DNA of 64,000 nucleotides from Linum tenue (lineage: Eukaryota > Streptophyta > Magnoliopsida > Malpighiales > Linaceae), in NCBI GenBank assembly GCA_946122785.1, contig CAMGYJ010000011.1, positions 56,160,449-56,224,448 on the forward strand, in the 5' to 3' direction. Numbering within the stretch: the stretch's first letter is position 1; each line of letters starts with the position of its first letter. The notes beneath the pieces are model-generated. The model worked only from the letters and a program-made list of their open reading frames with translations. It did not search any database and had not been told where the DNA came from. The translations under genes were made by a program, and so were the position numbers. This document shows, in pieces, positions 13,227 to 27,000 of the stretch.

Positions 13227-15452
13227 GATGACGGCCACCTCCAAAACAGTAGCAATACGAGAAGAAAACGAACGAAAGGAGATTCCTTGAATGCAACCCA
13301 GAAACAATGGCGAACCGCTAAGAAGAACCCAGAAAAAGAAAACAACCGTAGTCGAGAGACAAAGAAGCGTTTTTTCGGGCTTGAAAGGACAAAAATTCCT
13401 TTAAATACCGAAATACCATTACCACCACTCGAAGAAAAAGAAAATCCCCGTCAAATCTCTCTGCCTCCCGCCCGCCCCCTTCCAGTCCCACTCACAACTC
13501 TCCCTCTCTCTCCTCTATCTCTGTCTCTCTCTCTCTCTCTCTCCAGAGTCCAGATCGAAGACGATTAATAATCTTGCGGGCCAAGAAATTAAAATGGTTG
13601 GAACAGCCTCCTCTGTGGCTGAGTTCTAAGCCAGTGCGAGTGCATTTCCTTTTTATTTCCGCTTTACCCCTCTCTGTTTTACGATGAATCTTTCTTAGCG
13701 CTTTTTTTTCTCCTTCGTTTGCTCAAATTAGCGCCTTTTTCTTCTGCCATTACAGATCCCAATTACGGACCTTTCGAAAAGAAAATATTTTTATTATCAA
13801 AACCACAAAAGAAAAAAAAATTAGTTGCTTAAAATTTCCCCTGGCAACTGGCAAGTCTTGCATTGGAAGCAGAGGATTAAAAAGGAGTAGATTAATGTTG
13901 ACCTTAAATTGTTTATTAATCTATAACGTTGTCCCCTGCGGTCGCGTAAGAACAAATTATAGAATAATCTATATGAAGTATGGTTTACGATACAATTTTG
14001 GCAAGTAATTTAAGCAACCTTAGTAAGTAGAAGATAAATGAGAATTTTCTGAGTATTTTTCATATTCCTAAGCTTGTTTTCTGCTGTTTCTTGCAGCAAC
14101 GAGGCTCCTACCAGTTGTGCTGTGCTTGTCGTATATTCTTTGTCTTTTATGTAACTGAATAAACACTTTCCATCCAAAAAGGAAATATGATGCATCTATA
14201 GTTTGTTGTGTAGATCCATAAAAAAAAATATAAAATGATTTATTGAGTCGCTCGTCATTTCTTGTTTCATGATCGTTGAAAGCACTCGATGACAACGTTA
14301 TCGTATTAAAATGTTCTTATTAGTAAATGACATAAGAATTATAAGTGAACATCTCACTACAACTCGAGTTACCTAGATCAACTGGTTCTTAATATTGTAT
14401 TAGAGGTTTAGATGAATGACAGGTTATATGTTCGGATCTCGACAGCTCGCGTTTGATAATCGCATGGTATTCGCACCTGTGTGAATTCAAATGTTAATTA
14501 ATTGGGTTTTCCTTTAGGATGCGTATAAGGACCATAGTTTTACCTATTGGTCAATATTATAGAAATCCTATCGTACCGGTCAGTCAAACCGGCAATATGG
14601 GATATCAACCCCTTATGATTCAACCACAATTTTAGTATTAAATACCATATCGCTTACTTTTTCGGTATCATTGCTATTTGCTAGCTCATTGTTTCATTAA
14701 TCCGCCAAAAAAGGACCCATACGTTACCAGCAGGAAGGAAGGAAGAGATATGGGTTCTCTGTTAAAAATTGAGATAGTCAAAGTTAGGAGAAGGGTGGGC
14801 AAAAATGTTGACCTACCCTGCAATAATTAGTAGAAGATGTAGGGGTGGAAAAGTTTTGAGCTTTTCAAGTCAACCTTTATCTTGATAAGGGCATCTGCAG
14901 AGTTTAGTGGATGTCAGAATCTCTGCCCACTTTGCCATAATGTGGAAGAAGAAGAAGAAGACATTAATGTATGGGGTTTGCATTGTTCTGCAAAAAGGAT
15001 GGGCAAAGCAGTAAAGCTTTTTTGACTTTTTACCTATGGGTAGAGATTCATAAAGCAATCAGGAGTAAATGATAAAGAGGGATTGCCTCCTTTGTAAAAG
15101 TTATAGCATTGATGAGGGGGAAAGGGGAACTCTGAGAAGTGAGAACTGAAATCAATGGCTTCACCACTTCAACTTACTGGACCATCAAAAGGGTCACCAA
15201 AACCCAAGGAATTCGATTTGCACACCACAAAACATATTTCATTCTTACTTCTACTGAAGTTTATAATGAGCTAACCTCAAACCATCCGAAAACTTACTAC
15301 TTCCTGATATGATGATGGGGGACCTAAGTACTGAATGGAGAGAGAGCTAAACTGAGAGAGAGTGATGGAGACTAGAGAGCTTTGTTATTGGAACTCAGCT
15401 GCATGAGATGCAGAATCAAAACAAAATGCAGGTAGGAGGCTTGACTTGTAGT
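13227..15452. other. LUG 5' leader and intergenic DNA
   Basis: Just upstream of the LUG start, 13227-13560 reads as a plausible 5' leader that ends in a pyrimidine microsatellite on the plus strand. Beyond it lies AT-rich DNA with no convincing gene. The stretch 14330-14530 looks like a degraded repeat. The right part (about 15100-15450) is the downstream flank of the BASS2-like gene. Confidence 0.45.
13498..13543. repeat. CT/GA microsatellite in LUG leader
   Basis: Near-perfect CT dinucleotides (purest at 13523-13542), read as GA on the LUG coding strand, about 280 bp upstream of the LUG ATG. GA tracts are common in plant 5' leaders and core promoters and bind BPC/GAGA-type factors. Any regulatory role here is inferred from position only. 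Confidence 0.8.
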
Positions 15453-18400
15453 TTACTCTTTGAAGTCATCTTTGTCATCGACTGGAATCGGCATGTTCCT
15501 CCAGAAAACAGCAAGTGCACTTCCACCGAGCTGCAGATAAAGTTTCCATGTTTAAATTGTTAACATGTCAATGTTAAGAAATTTGTGGGGCGAATGAGGC
15601 TAAGAGTGGGGTTTAAGTAGAAATCTTACAGCCATTGCAACAACACTGACAGCTGAAGGCACAGCCACGAGGGGATTCGTAAAATGCTTCTGAGCAAGCA
15701 AGAACCCAAGGGCGGAGCTCTGCATAAACAGGTCAAGGATTAACAAATGAAGACTCCATTTACCAGTAGCATGCAGAAAACCAACTGACTACAGAGTAAT
15801 CTGTACTTGTGATATGTATGAAGAGTGTCATACAGAGTTTCCTAGTGCTAATATCATACACCAGAAACCCATACAGGCATACACCAAAGATTAGCAAGTG
15901 CAGAAAACAACTACTATACAATTTAAACCATTTCCACCAGTTTGATGCCTTCCCAAGTTTCCTTTCCAAGTGATCATGCTTATTTTACAGAAGTTGCAGA
16001 TTAGAATCTAGTCATTGAAGAAAAGTCTGAATTTTTTTGCCAATAGTGTCATGTACATAATCATTACCCTTCTAAGATATAAGATAACAAAGCCTATGTC
16101 GTTCTGTTTAAGTAACTTAAACAACAAATAAAATTGTATGTACCTGCATTCCACATTCTATTGAGATGGTACGAGAAGTGGATTCACCAAACGACATCTT
16201 TGAGATAAAATAACCAATTGCAAATGCGGCAGCATGTAGAACAGCCACTGGCAGTATTAGTTGTGCTCCTTGAGTTTTCAATACATCTGCAACTTGCCCA
16301 ATCTTGGGTATCATAGTGGAAGAATTGGAAGTTAGCTTTAGCCACATAACTAATCAAGTATCAGAACTCGAAACAGAGATCTTACAGGGCTTGCACAGAG
16401 TAAGGTTGTGAGGAGGACTCCAATTAGAGGTGTCACGGAGATTATCTTTGCCGTGAACTTGGGGAAAAATTCATTTGCTAGAACTGCATAGACAAAAGAA
16501 CCAAGAGTTCAGATATTCTGGCAAGCATTAGCAAAATCTAACTTTCAAGAAGATATCTTATAGAAAGTTTTCAAACACCTCCAAGAATAGTTGGCAATAG
16601 CACAACCTGAAACGTGCTCAGAGCGAGACCCTGAAAAGAGTTCAAGAAAATAAATAAGTTGTAGAACGAAGGAGCAAAGAGAAAACCACAAAGGTAAATG
16701 CCGAGGCACCGTTTGCAGAGCATTAATGATTAGTCTGCCATTGCATTTCAAGTTTAGCATAAACATGAGGGTGTGTGACAGCCAGATAATAGAACTTACT
16801 GCAGCATCAACGGGAACAAGCTGGCCAGCTAGAAGCTTGGTAAGAAGGGGTGTCATGATAATAGCACCAATGGTTGAACAGCTGTGAAATCCATAATAAC
16901 AGAGAGACAACAAGTGAGTAAGAAAAGTAATAATTACAACAGATTCTGTAGTCAATTGTGAGTTGGCCAAGATTTGAACCACAAATAAACAAGGATAAAA
17001 CTGAAGGTATGTTCACTCATTAGAAAGGAAATGAACTGGACCACTCCATAGTAGTTGTGTGGTATTTTCAAACTCCAGTAAGAACATGAAATGGACAAAG
17101 GTCATTGGTTAACATATGCTAACTATGAATCTTTTGACCAGATTATGAGTCTTCTTGTTTCTACATTTTGAAAACACCTATAGACTAGTCTTATGCAATC
17201 ACACAATACCATGACAAACTTCTTACACTGAGAAAAGGGAGAACCTATTCCCAACTAAGGCAAGTGATGAGGATCTTGGTATTCCATGAAAATAAATCTA
17301 GCTTCTTTGAAATACCCCCCAACCCAATGCCACAATAGCCATGGATGATAAATTGCACTTACGTTGTCATCAGAACTGAAAGTGCCACATTTCCCTTCGA
17401 TATATATGTTGCAACATTAGATGCCTGACCTCCTGGACAGCATGATACCAGAATAAGTCCAGTCGCAAGAGGTGCCGACAGTTTTAGGCTCTGGAGACAA
17501 AAGAGGAGAGATTTCAGTAAATCACTGATGGGAATACAAAAGACTTTCTCAGAATACAATTACACAGACAACATTGCATATACATACTCCAGAGAGAAAC
17601 CACATAGATAATACAGGGGAAAGATGCACCATTAAAAGGAGCAAAGGACTTCCATACTGAAACCAATAGCGCTTAGTCTGATCTGGTACACTATACTCCC
17701 ACTAATGGGGCTACAGCAGTTCAATTGATAGGAGATGTAACCCAAATGCAAAAACTAATTAATAAATCAATCATCACTACACTGCCATAATCCTACCTAA
17801 ATGTACCACATTTATCATTCTAATGGTGTTACATGCAGGAAGGCATCACATCAAGATATTAAAATTAAAATCGTTTTTATTATAGCTCCTATCCCTCTGG
17901 AACATCCAAAACTTACGCTCAAATTTTTTCCCTGAGCATGTGAACTTATAGCATAACATGAGATTCTAAGAACAGCAACACAATAATAGATGGTTTCCAT
18001 GTTGATAATCAGAAAATTTTAGGGCAGTACCATTGCTATCGCAAAGCCTAGCAGGGGTTTGATCAAGTACTGAGCAAGGAATCCTACACCAACCTGCAAC
18101 AATTGAAGATATGCTCATCACTTTACTCATCATAAAGAAATCCCTCTATTTTAACAGAGTTTACTAAGTCCTAGTCTTACAGTCCAAGGGTTCCTCAAAC
18201 ATCGTCTAAAATCTTCAAACGTCAATGTTAATCCCATAGAAAGCATGAGGAAACCCAGGCCAACAGTGAACAGATCTGTCTGCAACCATGTAACCTGTGT
18301 GCAGCAGCAGCATTCTAGTTAACTCGAGTATAGAAACAGTTTATCATTTGCTATAAATTTCGTAGCGTAAGACTACAAGAGGAATATATTACCGCAGCTG

Positions 18401-19291
18401 GCTTGTAGATACCAATGACGGTGCCAAGAATGACCTGTTAATTCAATTCAACATTAGAGTGTCAACCAATGCATCAGCATAACATGCATAGTCAAGTTCT
18501 CCGAAACGAAAAGTCCATTCAAGTCTAACCAAGTTTGTACGAAGAAGAGCTTGACACCTACCCAGAGTGGGAACAGAGTTGTCAGTGTTTCAATTATCTT
18601 TTCATACTGGCTCATTTCAGCAGGACTGCTGCTGGGAACATCGCCGGACAAATTTGTAGCAGCATTGCACAAAACCACAGAGCTCCTACGATTCAGCCAC
18701 TTACACGTTACTACAAATAACAAATGTACAAACCAGTTTTCCTACAACCTAGTTCAGTGCGTGGCACTGGATCAAGCACTCAAAAGGAGGGAGAAGAGGA
18801 AGTCTTTGCTTTTATTGATGATTGAAAGTGCTTTATTAATCAAAAGAAACGCTTTCTCATCATTGCCAAGTAACTAAGAAAATTCTGTCCACCATGATAA
18901 TGATCAAGGTATTTAGCAGGATGGTAAAAAGAGAGGACAGGTCAGTAAAGCAAGATACCTTGAAGTCTGCATGATAGGAGAAACAGCTGAAATAGGAACA
19001 ACAGGACTGTTTGGCTTGCTTTGCAATGCCAAAATCCTTCCATTCTTAGGCGCCAAGTTCCAGCCTTTCAGATCTTCAAACCAAAATCGCACATCGAATT
19101 GACATTAGAACAACCCAAAAAAAAAAAAACAGCCAGAGAACCAACGAAAACAATCAAGCAGGAAACGAAACAACATTACCCAGATGAGTATTCAGCCTCC
19201 TGACACTCAAACTAGAACAACTGGGCTTCTGTACAGCCGCTGCAGTTGTAAAGTGGCAGTCTTTGGCCACAAATCTAGACATGGACGCCAT
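15453..19291 (-). CDS. BASS2: Plastid sodium:pyruvate cotransporter, BASS2 type
   Basis: Thirteen exons: 19180..19291, 18959..19073, 18562..18685, 18393..18434, 18181..18294, 18031..18093, 17363..17490, 16800..16881, 16579..16630, 16386..16483, 16144..16302, 15630..15719 and 15453..15530 (1257 nt, 418 residues). The first 90 or so residues are rich in Ser, Ala and Arg with few acids, as in a chloroplast transit peptide. The rest is the SBF/BASS fold with 9-10 hydrophobic segments. [20 protein letters not shown] near residue 205 is the family's substrate/Na+ signature, and [20 protein letters not shown] is the second conserved block. The C-terminus [12 protein letters not shown] matches what I recall of BASS2. 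BASS2 imports pyruvate into plastids with Na+ for the MEP pathway and fatty acid synthesis. BASS1 is the main alternative. Confidence 0.85.
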
Positions 19292-20938
19292 TTTGCGGCA
19301 CTTTGATCCAAACACCAGGGAGGCTGGCTGGGGTTTAATCAGGCAGGCGGCTTCCTTGGAGACGGTCCAAGGGGAAGGAGAAGGAGAAACAGAGGAGGTG
19401 ATACAACCAAAGCCAAGCCAAAATTGAGATAAGGGTTTAAGGAAAAGGATAGTGATAGTGCTACCCTGTTGCTCGCAAACAAATGGGGGAAATTATTTTT
19501 TGACAATAAAAAGGAAAAAAGGAGAAGGTCGTGGAAAACGATGAGAGCCACACACTCACTCCCCTCGAGCTCACACTTCTTCTCATCCAGATGTTGCGCT
19601 AACTAATTTGGCGAAGCCGGCGCCATGTCGGCCAGAGGAGGATGAGGAAGAAGGGCCTGTGATTGGTGGGTTGTTGGATTTTCTGATAGTGGTGAAATCT
19701 GTCTCCATCTCGTAGCCTTGGGTCGTCGAACAATTTCTTTGTTGCTACGTAAGGTTGGTTCATTTTTCTTTGTTTCTGTTTTTGCTTCTTCTTCTTCTTC
19801 CTAGTGTCACGGTTCCTCCTTAGAAATTTGGGGTCTCTAGGAGCTGGAAAATGAGCAAACATAGGTTTACACTTAAAACTACTTAATTTTAGGTCATGTT
19901 TAGTATCATTGTTTGTTCCCGGTTCCTACTCGAGTTATCAAAATTGTTGTATCAAATTTAGGTGTTGAATTTCGATGATCGCGACATTTTCTTCCCCCTT
20001 GCTTTCAATTGTAACGGTTGTGATTCGCACATATCTCAACAAACCAACAACAACTGTTATCATGGGATGTAATCATGTTCATGTCTGTATTTCCTCTGTG
20101 ATCCGAGAACGTGAGAATTATGTATTTATCTTGATTGTACTGATTCAAAAGGATGGATTAACCCTCGAAGTAGATTATTGTTGCTCCCTTGTTTTTCAGG
20201 ATTTTAATTGCAAAACATTACAAGTTAATTAGCACTTAGTAGCACCTCATAATGTTGTTGGCCTATCTAACAAGGACCAACCACCTTAAATACCCATACG
20301 GAAAACGTGCGGCAGCTGCCAGCTCAAATTATTTTGGGCTTACAAATCCCGGCCCAATTAGGCAAAATGCTATCAAGTATGCTTTGATTGATGGCTATGA
20401 TGGGCTCTGACCCTCCGTAGATAAAGAAAATGTAAGCCCAATAGAGTAAATAAATATGTCCCTTCAATCCGTAACCGTTGAATCCTCTAGAGGATCCAAA
20501 ATGGAAGAAGGAGACTATTGTACCTAACACGATTAGCCCACAAATATTCACAACCCATTAAAGGCCCAGGTTTTGCTCTTCTACTCGCCGACCCAATAAC
20601 AATTTCCCATTCGTTGCCCTTATGGTTTCCTTTTCAATGATATTTGTATTTCTTGTGTTTCATCATTCATGTGTCATGCAAATTTCAAAACCAAACAACA
20701 TGCATTTCTTTGTCAATAATTTTACACTTGATAGAGCATGACTATGTGAGTATAAAGGGAGTCATTTGGCTTTGTTGATAAGAAATATTCAATCTAAACG
20801 AACTAGGATTATTTTGTGCTTGTTTCGAAAATCTTGTAAATGATCTATTGATACATATATTATACGTGTACAAAGAGATAATTGTGAGATATTGGTGTGA
20901 ATTAAAATTTGATGTACTTTAGTTTAGTGTCCCTCGGG
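19292..20938. other. BASS2 upstream region and intergenic DNA
   Basis: Starts with the BASS2 leader and promoter side. The rest is AT-rich. Short open frames occur on both strands but have no family features. No RNA gene or bounded repeat seen. Confidence 0.4.
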
Positions 20939-21910
20939 TAGGGGTGGGCATCCGGTTCGGTAAATTCAAACAGAACTGATCCGAACCGAAACCGAAATAA
21001 TGGTGTTTGGTTCGAAATTCGGAAAAATTTGGTGTAATTCGGAAACCAAAGTCATCTCGATCGAACCGAGATTTCGAACTCCAAACCGAGCAACCGTAAA
21101 AGAGAAAGAGTAACCCCTCGGTACTGGATCTTACCCAGGATTTACTACTCTTCCACCGCCAACCAAAATCAATGGTGGGAATTCAGATATGGGTTTTTTT
21201 TTATCAGAACCTTGATGATTTTCATATTAATCACAAACGACTGTTACAGATATGGATTTCTTTTGGTGCCAAAGGAATGGGGAAATCTTCTACCAAAAAC
21301 AAAAGAAATGGGGAGGTGAGCAGTCAGATCCCATTGAAATAAGCTCGAATCTGGCGTCGTCTCTTGTTGTGCACAGAAGCTTGATTTCAGAAAGGCGACA
21401 ACCAGATGTAAGACACAGTGAGTGGAATGGCCGCGGTGTGTGAGGGCGACTGGTGGCGGAGGGACATGTGCATCGTGTGCGAGGCCTTGGCGACGAAGGG
21501 ACTGAGCGTGACCCAGTGGCGGAGGGATCTGAGCGCGACCCGGTGGCGGCGGAGGGACTCAGCGCGATGCGGTGGCGGAGGGAGGACGAAGGGGCTCGCC
21601 GGGCAGTGATGCTTCCTCTGGGATTGCGGTCGACGACTTTGTAGCACAATTTCTGATGTTGCCATGGGAGAGGGAGGAAGGAATGGGAGGGAGTGAGAGA
21701 GGAGCAGAGTTTGAATTTTTGTGTGGTAATTAATTAGGGTAGTGGGTGGTCACTGGTCTATGAGAAGAAGTAGCGAGAGCCGAGAGGGGAGAGAAGATCG
21801 GAGGAACGATTTTTCGGTTCGAAATCGGTTTCAGCTTTGCATGATTTTGAGGTATCGATATGCTCTTGTTTGGTTCGTTTTGAACCGAACCGAACCAATG
21901 CCCACCCCTA
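20939..21910. mobile_element. Non-autonomous TIR DNA transposon
   Basis: The ends are inverted: TAGGGGTGGGCA followed by CGGTTCGG on the left, and on the right the complement, CCGAACC then TGCCCACCCCTA, ending at 21910. The inner left and right arms share many GGTTCG/CGAACC motifs. The element carries no transposase-like frame. Its centre (21440-21600) is GC-rich and built of imperfect tandem copies around GTGGCGGAGGGA, quite unlike the AT-rich surroundings. No clean target duplication is visible: the left flank ccctcggg and right flank cctcccga do not match. The family assignment (hAT-like) rests on TIR style alone. Confidence 0.65.
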
Positions 21911-24029
21911 CCTCCCGAGACGACGCAAGGAATAAAAAATAGAAGTGCATGAAAAGTGATGGAGCGATCCAAGTCTGATGCGACGAGGACTTTAAAATGA
22001 TACTCCAGTTGTGCATGATGATTGCTACGTCGAAAAGCCTAATAGGGACCGTCGATTCTTTATCCATGCGTTTTACAATGAGATTGTGGAAGAAGCAAAC
22101 TCGTCGGGGATCATGTCGAAGTCCGACCATTACACACTAATCTTCTCCCACCCAAAGATATCATGACTATGCTGAACTCGACAAAACCCCATGAGTGATG
22201 AAGGAATGAAGTGTGTGCTTTGACCACTATCAATCCAACAAGGATCTGTCAGACGACTGAGGTGATGAAAAGCTTGCCTTGAGTTGAAGAACCGTTGAGA
22301 ATGGGAGCTGTTGAATTTATGGGTGCTCCAAATTACTTGTAGATGGTTGTTTTAGCGACGGTTTATTTGTTCTAGTGGCTATGATGGTGCAAGACCCTTT
22401 ATATTTTTTGGATGTTCCAACTCCTAGAGGGCTATTATGGTTATGTTTTAGCGACTATTGACAAAGCCAAATGCCTCCCTTCATACTCTGATAGTCATGT
22501 TATATCAAGTGCAAAACTATTGGCAACAAAATGCTGTGTTGTTTGGTTTTGAAATCCACATGACACATGAAATACAAGGAATACAAAAATCATTGAGAAG
22601 GAAACCAAAAAGGTAACTAACCAAAATAAGAAGCAATTATGACAAAAGCCCACAAGGAATCTTAATTTCAAATGCAAGAACATGCCCGGAAGACTGCTTA
22701 TGCATATTGTTTAATTACCAGCTTAAGTTATGGCGCTTGAGTGAAGTAAAGATACTAATTCCATTTCCCATATACACAAGGATGATTTCCCAAGGAATTT
22801 GCAGTGAGTGAGTCACGAAATTAAGGAAACTTGCCCTTATTTCCTGGTGCTACATGACCTTTTCAATCATTTTCACACATCATTTAGTTTGCCTCTCGCC
22901 GTCGCCGTGCATTTTCCATAATTTGTCCAATGTCTAGTTTGCTTGCACTCCTAATTCGAGTTCACCATTTAAAATCTCATATTCATGGTATAGATAGACT
23001 ATAGACTATAGAGTCACAAGTCACAACACCATAAAATGTTTAGTTACCATTATAATGTCTTTTAATCCATACATGGGTTGTATCGGGCACAATCCACTTG
23101 GAGTCAAATTAAGCACATCGATTTAGCAAATATCGGAGTCATATCAATGACCGAAATGAATACTTATGTTCTCATGGATGTAGAATACGACGGGACCAAA
23201 AAACAAACCTATGGAATTTGATCATGCCCACTATTAAGAATATGCATATCCAATCCAACTTGTATGAGTTAGAGTTCGTATTGGGTACTCGAATTTCTGT
23301 CATCCTTAATTCACAAGAGCCATCAACGTGTTTTTTTTCTCATTTATCAATCTAATTTCAATTTTATCGGACTTTTATCAACCTAATTGAGTCCAAAATT
23401 TAAACGATTTCATTTGCACAATAAGTGACACGCCATCAACCCCGCTATGGGCAAAGACTATTTAAAAAGAGATATTAGTGAAGAAAATATATTATTGAAC
23501 CTTTACAGTCTTAATTTTGTTGGTAAACTCTCTTTCCGTCTTAATCTCTCTATAATTATCGTTGACCGTGGTAAATTGACAGTATATATAGTGATAAATC
23601 TTCTATTTTCTGGCAAGAATCTAATGCTGACCCTTTACCCTTGTTTTTTTGTACTATTGAAAGAAAAAGGAAAAGGTGAAGGCGTTATGACTACTGCCAG
23701 CTAGGCTTTTCCCATCTTTATTTACTTATCGATATATAATTATTCAATTATTATTATTATTTTTTTTTTTTACGTTTTAGCTTCTTCTCCTCGTGATTCC
23801 TTCTTCTTCTTCTTCTTCACCTCTCTCTCCCCTCCCTTTTATCGTGCCAACACTCCAATCCCCTCTCGCTAATGGAATCTCTCCGGGGAACTGTCTTTCC
23901 TCTCGATAATAACCGCCGGCAGAGTGACCCGCTGGTTTGATAGCTAACTCAGGCTTCAGCTCAGCTCCCGTTGATCTTACATTTTTTTGGAGTCGCCCCT
24001 TCCTTCCGTTTCTCCATCTTGGCGCATCA
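21911..24029. other. Intergenic and promoter region of the LRR pseudokinase gene
   Basis: AT-rich DNA without a recognisable gene. A TTA-rich and poly-T tract lies at about 23745-23771, followed by a CTTCTT-rich pyrimidine stretch (23780-23835), which looks like the 5' leader or core promoter of the receptor gene that starts at 24030. Confidence 0.45.
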
Positions 24030-27000
24030 ATGGCGGGGGGTTTCGATTCTGGTTCGACGCTTCTCGCGTGGCTTCTTCTGGCATCGCTGCTGGTGGCGAG
24101 TGTGACGGCGGAGCCGCCGGAGGAGGAGAAGCAAGCGCTCCTCTCTTTTCTCTCACAGGTCCCACACGAGAATCGTCTCCAATGGAGCTCCAACAACAAT
24201 TCCTCCGTCTGCAGCTGGGTCGGAATCGAGTGCGACGCGGACCAGTCCTCCGTACACTCCCTCCGCCTCCCCGGCGCCGGCCTGGTGGGTCCCATTCCGC
24301 CGCAAACCCTGGGCAGGCTCTCGCAGCTCAGAGTCCTCAGCCTCCGCTCCAACCGCCTCTCCGGCGAGATCCCCTCCGATTTCTCCAACCTCACCCTCCT
24401 CCGCAGCCTCTACCTTCAAAACAACGCCTTCTCCGGCGGTTTCCCCGCCGGAGTCACTCCGCTAGCTCGGCTCACCCGGCTCGACCTCTCGTCCAACAAC
24501 TTCAGCGGCCCGATTCCGTTCGCCGTCAACAATTGGACCCGCCTGACCGGCCTGTTCCTCGAGAACAACGCATTCTCCGGTCCTCTCCCTTCCATCTCAG
24601 CCAATTTGGTCGATTTCAACGCCTCCAACAACAGGCTCAACGGCTCAATCCCTAGAAATTTGCAGCGTTTCTCCGCCGCGGCATTCGCCGGGAATCTAGG
24701 TCTCTGCGGCGGGCCATTACCTCCCTGCAACCCCTTCTTCCCTTCCCCTACCCCATCCCCTTCCACAATTCAACCAATCCACAAGAAATCGAAAAAACTC
24801 TCCACCGCCGCCATCGTTCTAATCTCCGTCGGCGCAGTCCTCGCCCTCCTAATCCTCCTCCTCCTACTCTTCTGCTGCCTCCGCAGGAAGCAGAGACAAC
24901 AACAACAACAACAGTCCCCCAAACCGCCGAAGCCGGTCCCCGGAGCCGCCGCCCGGTCCGTCCCCGTCGACGCCGCCGGGACCTCCTCGTCCAAAGACGA
25001 CATCACCGGCGGGTCGGCCGACGCCGAGAGGAACAAGCTGGTGTTCTTCGACGGAGGAGTCTACAGCTTCGACCTCGAGGATCTGCTGAGAGCTTCGGCG
25101 GAGGTCCTCGGGAAGGGCAGCGTCGGCACGTCGTACAAGGCCGTGCTGGAAGACGGCACCACCGTCGTCGTCAAGCGGCTGAAGGACGTGGTGGTTACGA
25201 AGAAGGAATTCGAGATGCAAATGGAGGTTCTGGGGAAAGTTAGGCACGACAATGTGGTTCCGTTCAGGGCTTTCTACTTCTCCAGGGACGAGAAGCTGCT
25301 CGTCTCCGAGTACGTGGCCGCCGGCAGCTTGTCGGCGCTCCTCCACGGTACGTTTATTTGCACAATTTTTTTTTACAAAATTATTTAAATTTCGGTAAAA
25401 ATATTTAATTCCATGTAGATATTTATTTTCGGTGGGTGATAAACTGATAAATGATTCCCCACCTAATTCTGTCCTATTTAGGTTGGGGTTTTCCAGTTTG
25501 ACCAGAGAAATAAGTAATTATCCCATTAGGGGTTATTATCGATTTATTACTTAACATTTAACTATTCATTACGTTAATATTAATGTATTGTAATTAATTA
25601 AGAAGCAAATTCTAACAGTAGTCTACACACGGTAGAATACACCTAATTATCAATCAACGAGGCGATAATCATACATATAACTGTAAAAAGAAAACAACAT
25701 AATTATCGTTCTGTAGGTTGGTAATTAAGTGTTTAACCATGTTTAGACTCTTGCTGTCGTCAGAATTTGTTCCCCGGATTAATTATAATTATCGTCATTA
25801 GGCTAACGTGGATGATGAATTTGTTCGCATGTTGTAGTGGAATTTATTTATATATTTTAGAAAAGAGGGACCATTAAGCTGGAATGTTGGTTGACAATGG
25901 ACATTATTAGGGCTGTAATAATTAAATATATACATGTGAAAATAAATTAGGGTTCATGAGACTGGTGATTAGAAAACAAGAAAACATTCTTAGAGTGAGG
26001 TATACGCGTTTGGTTGATTTGATTATTTGTTTTAGTTCCCTTTTGTGCCCTCTTGGCTCTCTGATACGCCATTGAAGGCTCATGATTTGGCACCAACAGA
26101 GAATTCAATCACCACTGCCACTTCCATTTTCCTCTTACTAGTTGTTTTGTTTAGTTGTTGTTCTTATTTCCCTTTCACTGATGGCTCTAATGATTAAAGA
26201 AATGGCGCCCCAAACCGTCCACCGACATCAATCGGTTTCTCCCTCCCACCACTTTTGCTTTCCTTTTCCCTTTCTTCAATATATCCCTCTTCTCTGTGTC
26301 CTTTTTTTACTGTGGGTTAGAACTTTACACTGTAATGTAAAAATGGTGATGATGAGCAAGTGAGGACATAGGATTCAGTGGAGTTGCTTTCCTTCTTCCT
26401 TTCTTTTTGATCAGTGTGGTGCTGTAATGGGTGCCAGAACTGAAGCTGTCTCTGTATGTCCTACTCGCTGAGTCCGAGCCTGAGCTTGAGTCATGACCCT
26501 TTCTTTGATGAACTCGTTCCGGGGGCAGCCATACTTTGGACTTTCTTCCTTTTTAGTGCAAATATCCTGTTCTCTTCGCCGATGAACGTGGCCTGTTCTT
26601 TTGACCATTTTTTTAACCTAGGAAAACCGTGCTTACTGTCCTCTTCTGCACTAGTTCGAACTTTGGATCCTCCCTCCCTCCGTTCATTCATATATGCTTT
26701 AAACAAATGAGCTTTCCCTTTACTTGGGAAGATACCTTCACTTCAGAAAGTTGGGGACTGTAGTGTATACTGTAAATTCAAATCCAGTCCAATGTTAGTG
26801 ATGGAAAGTAGTTGTTTGGTAGGGCTTGTAAATGATTCACCAACCATTATCACTGACTTTTGTGGTTGATGGGATCATTACATTTGCTTCAATTCTTGCA
26901 TATTTGCAGAAAATCTTTTCATCTAGTACCAATTTTACTGTCGATTTCACTGGTTTTGATTCAACCTCATTACCATCAGGAAACTGGGTTTAACTTCTAG

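Noticed and set aside
24153..25346. Long minus-strand frames across the LRR pseudokinase exon 1
   Set aside because: Shadow frames of a GC-rich exon whose plus-strand product is clear.
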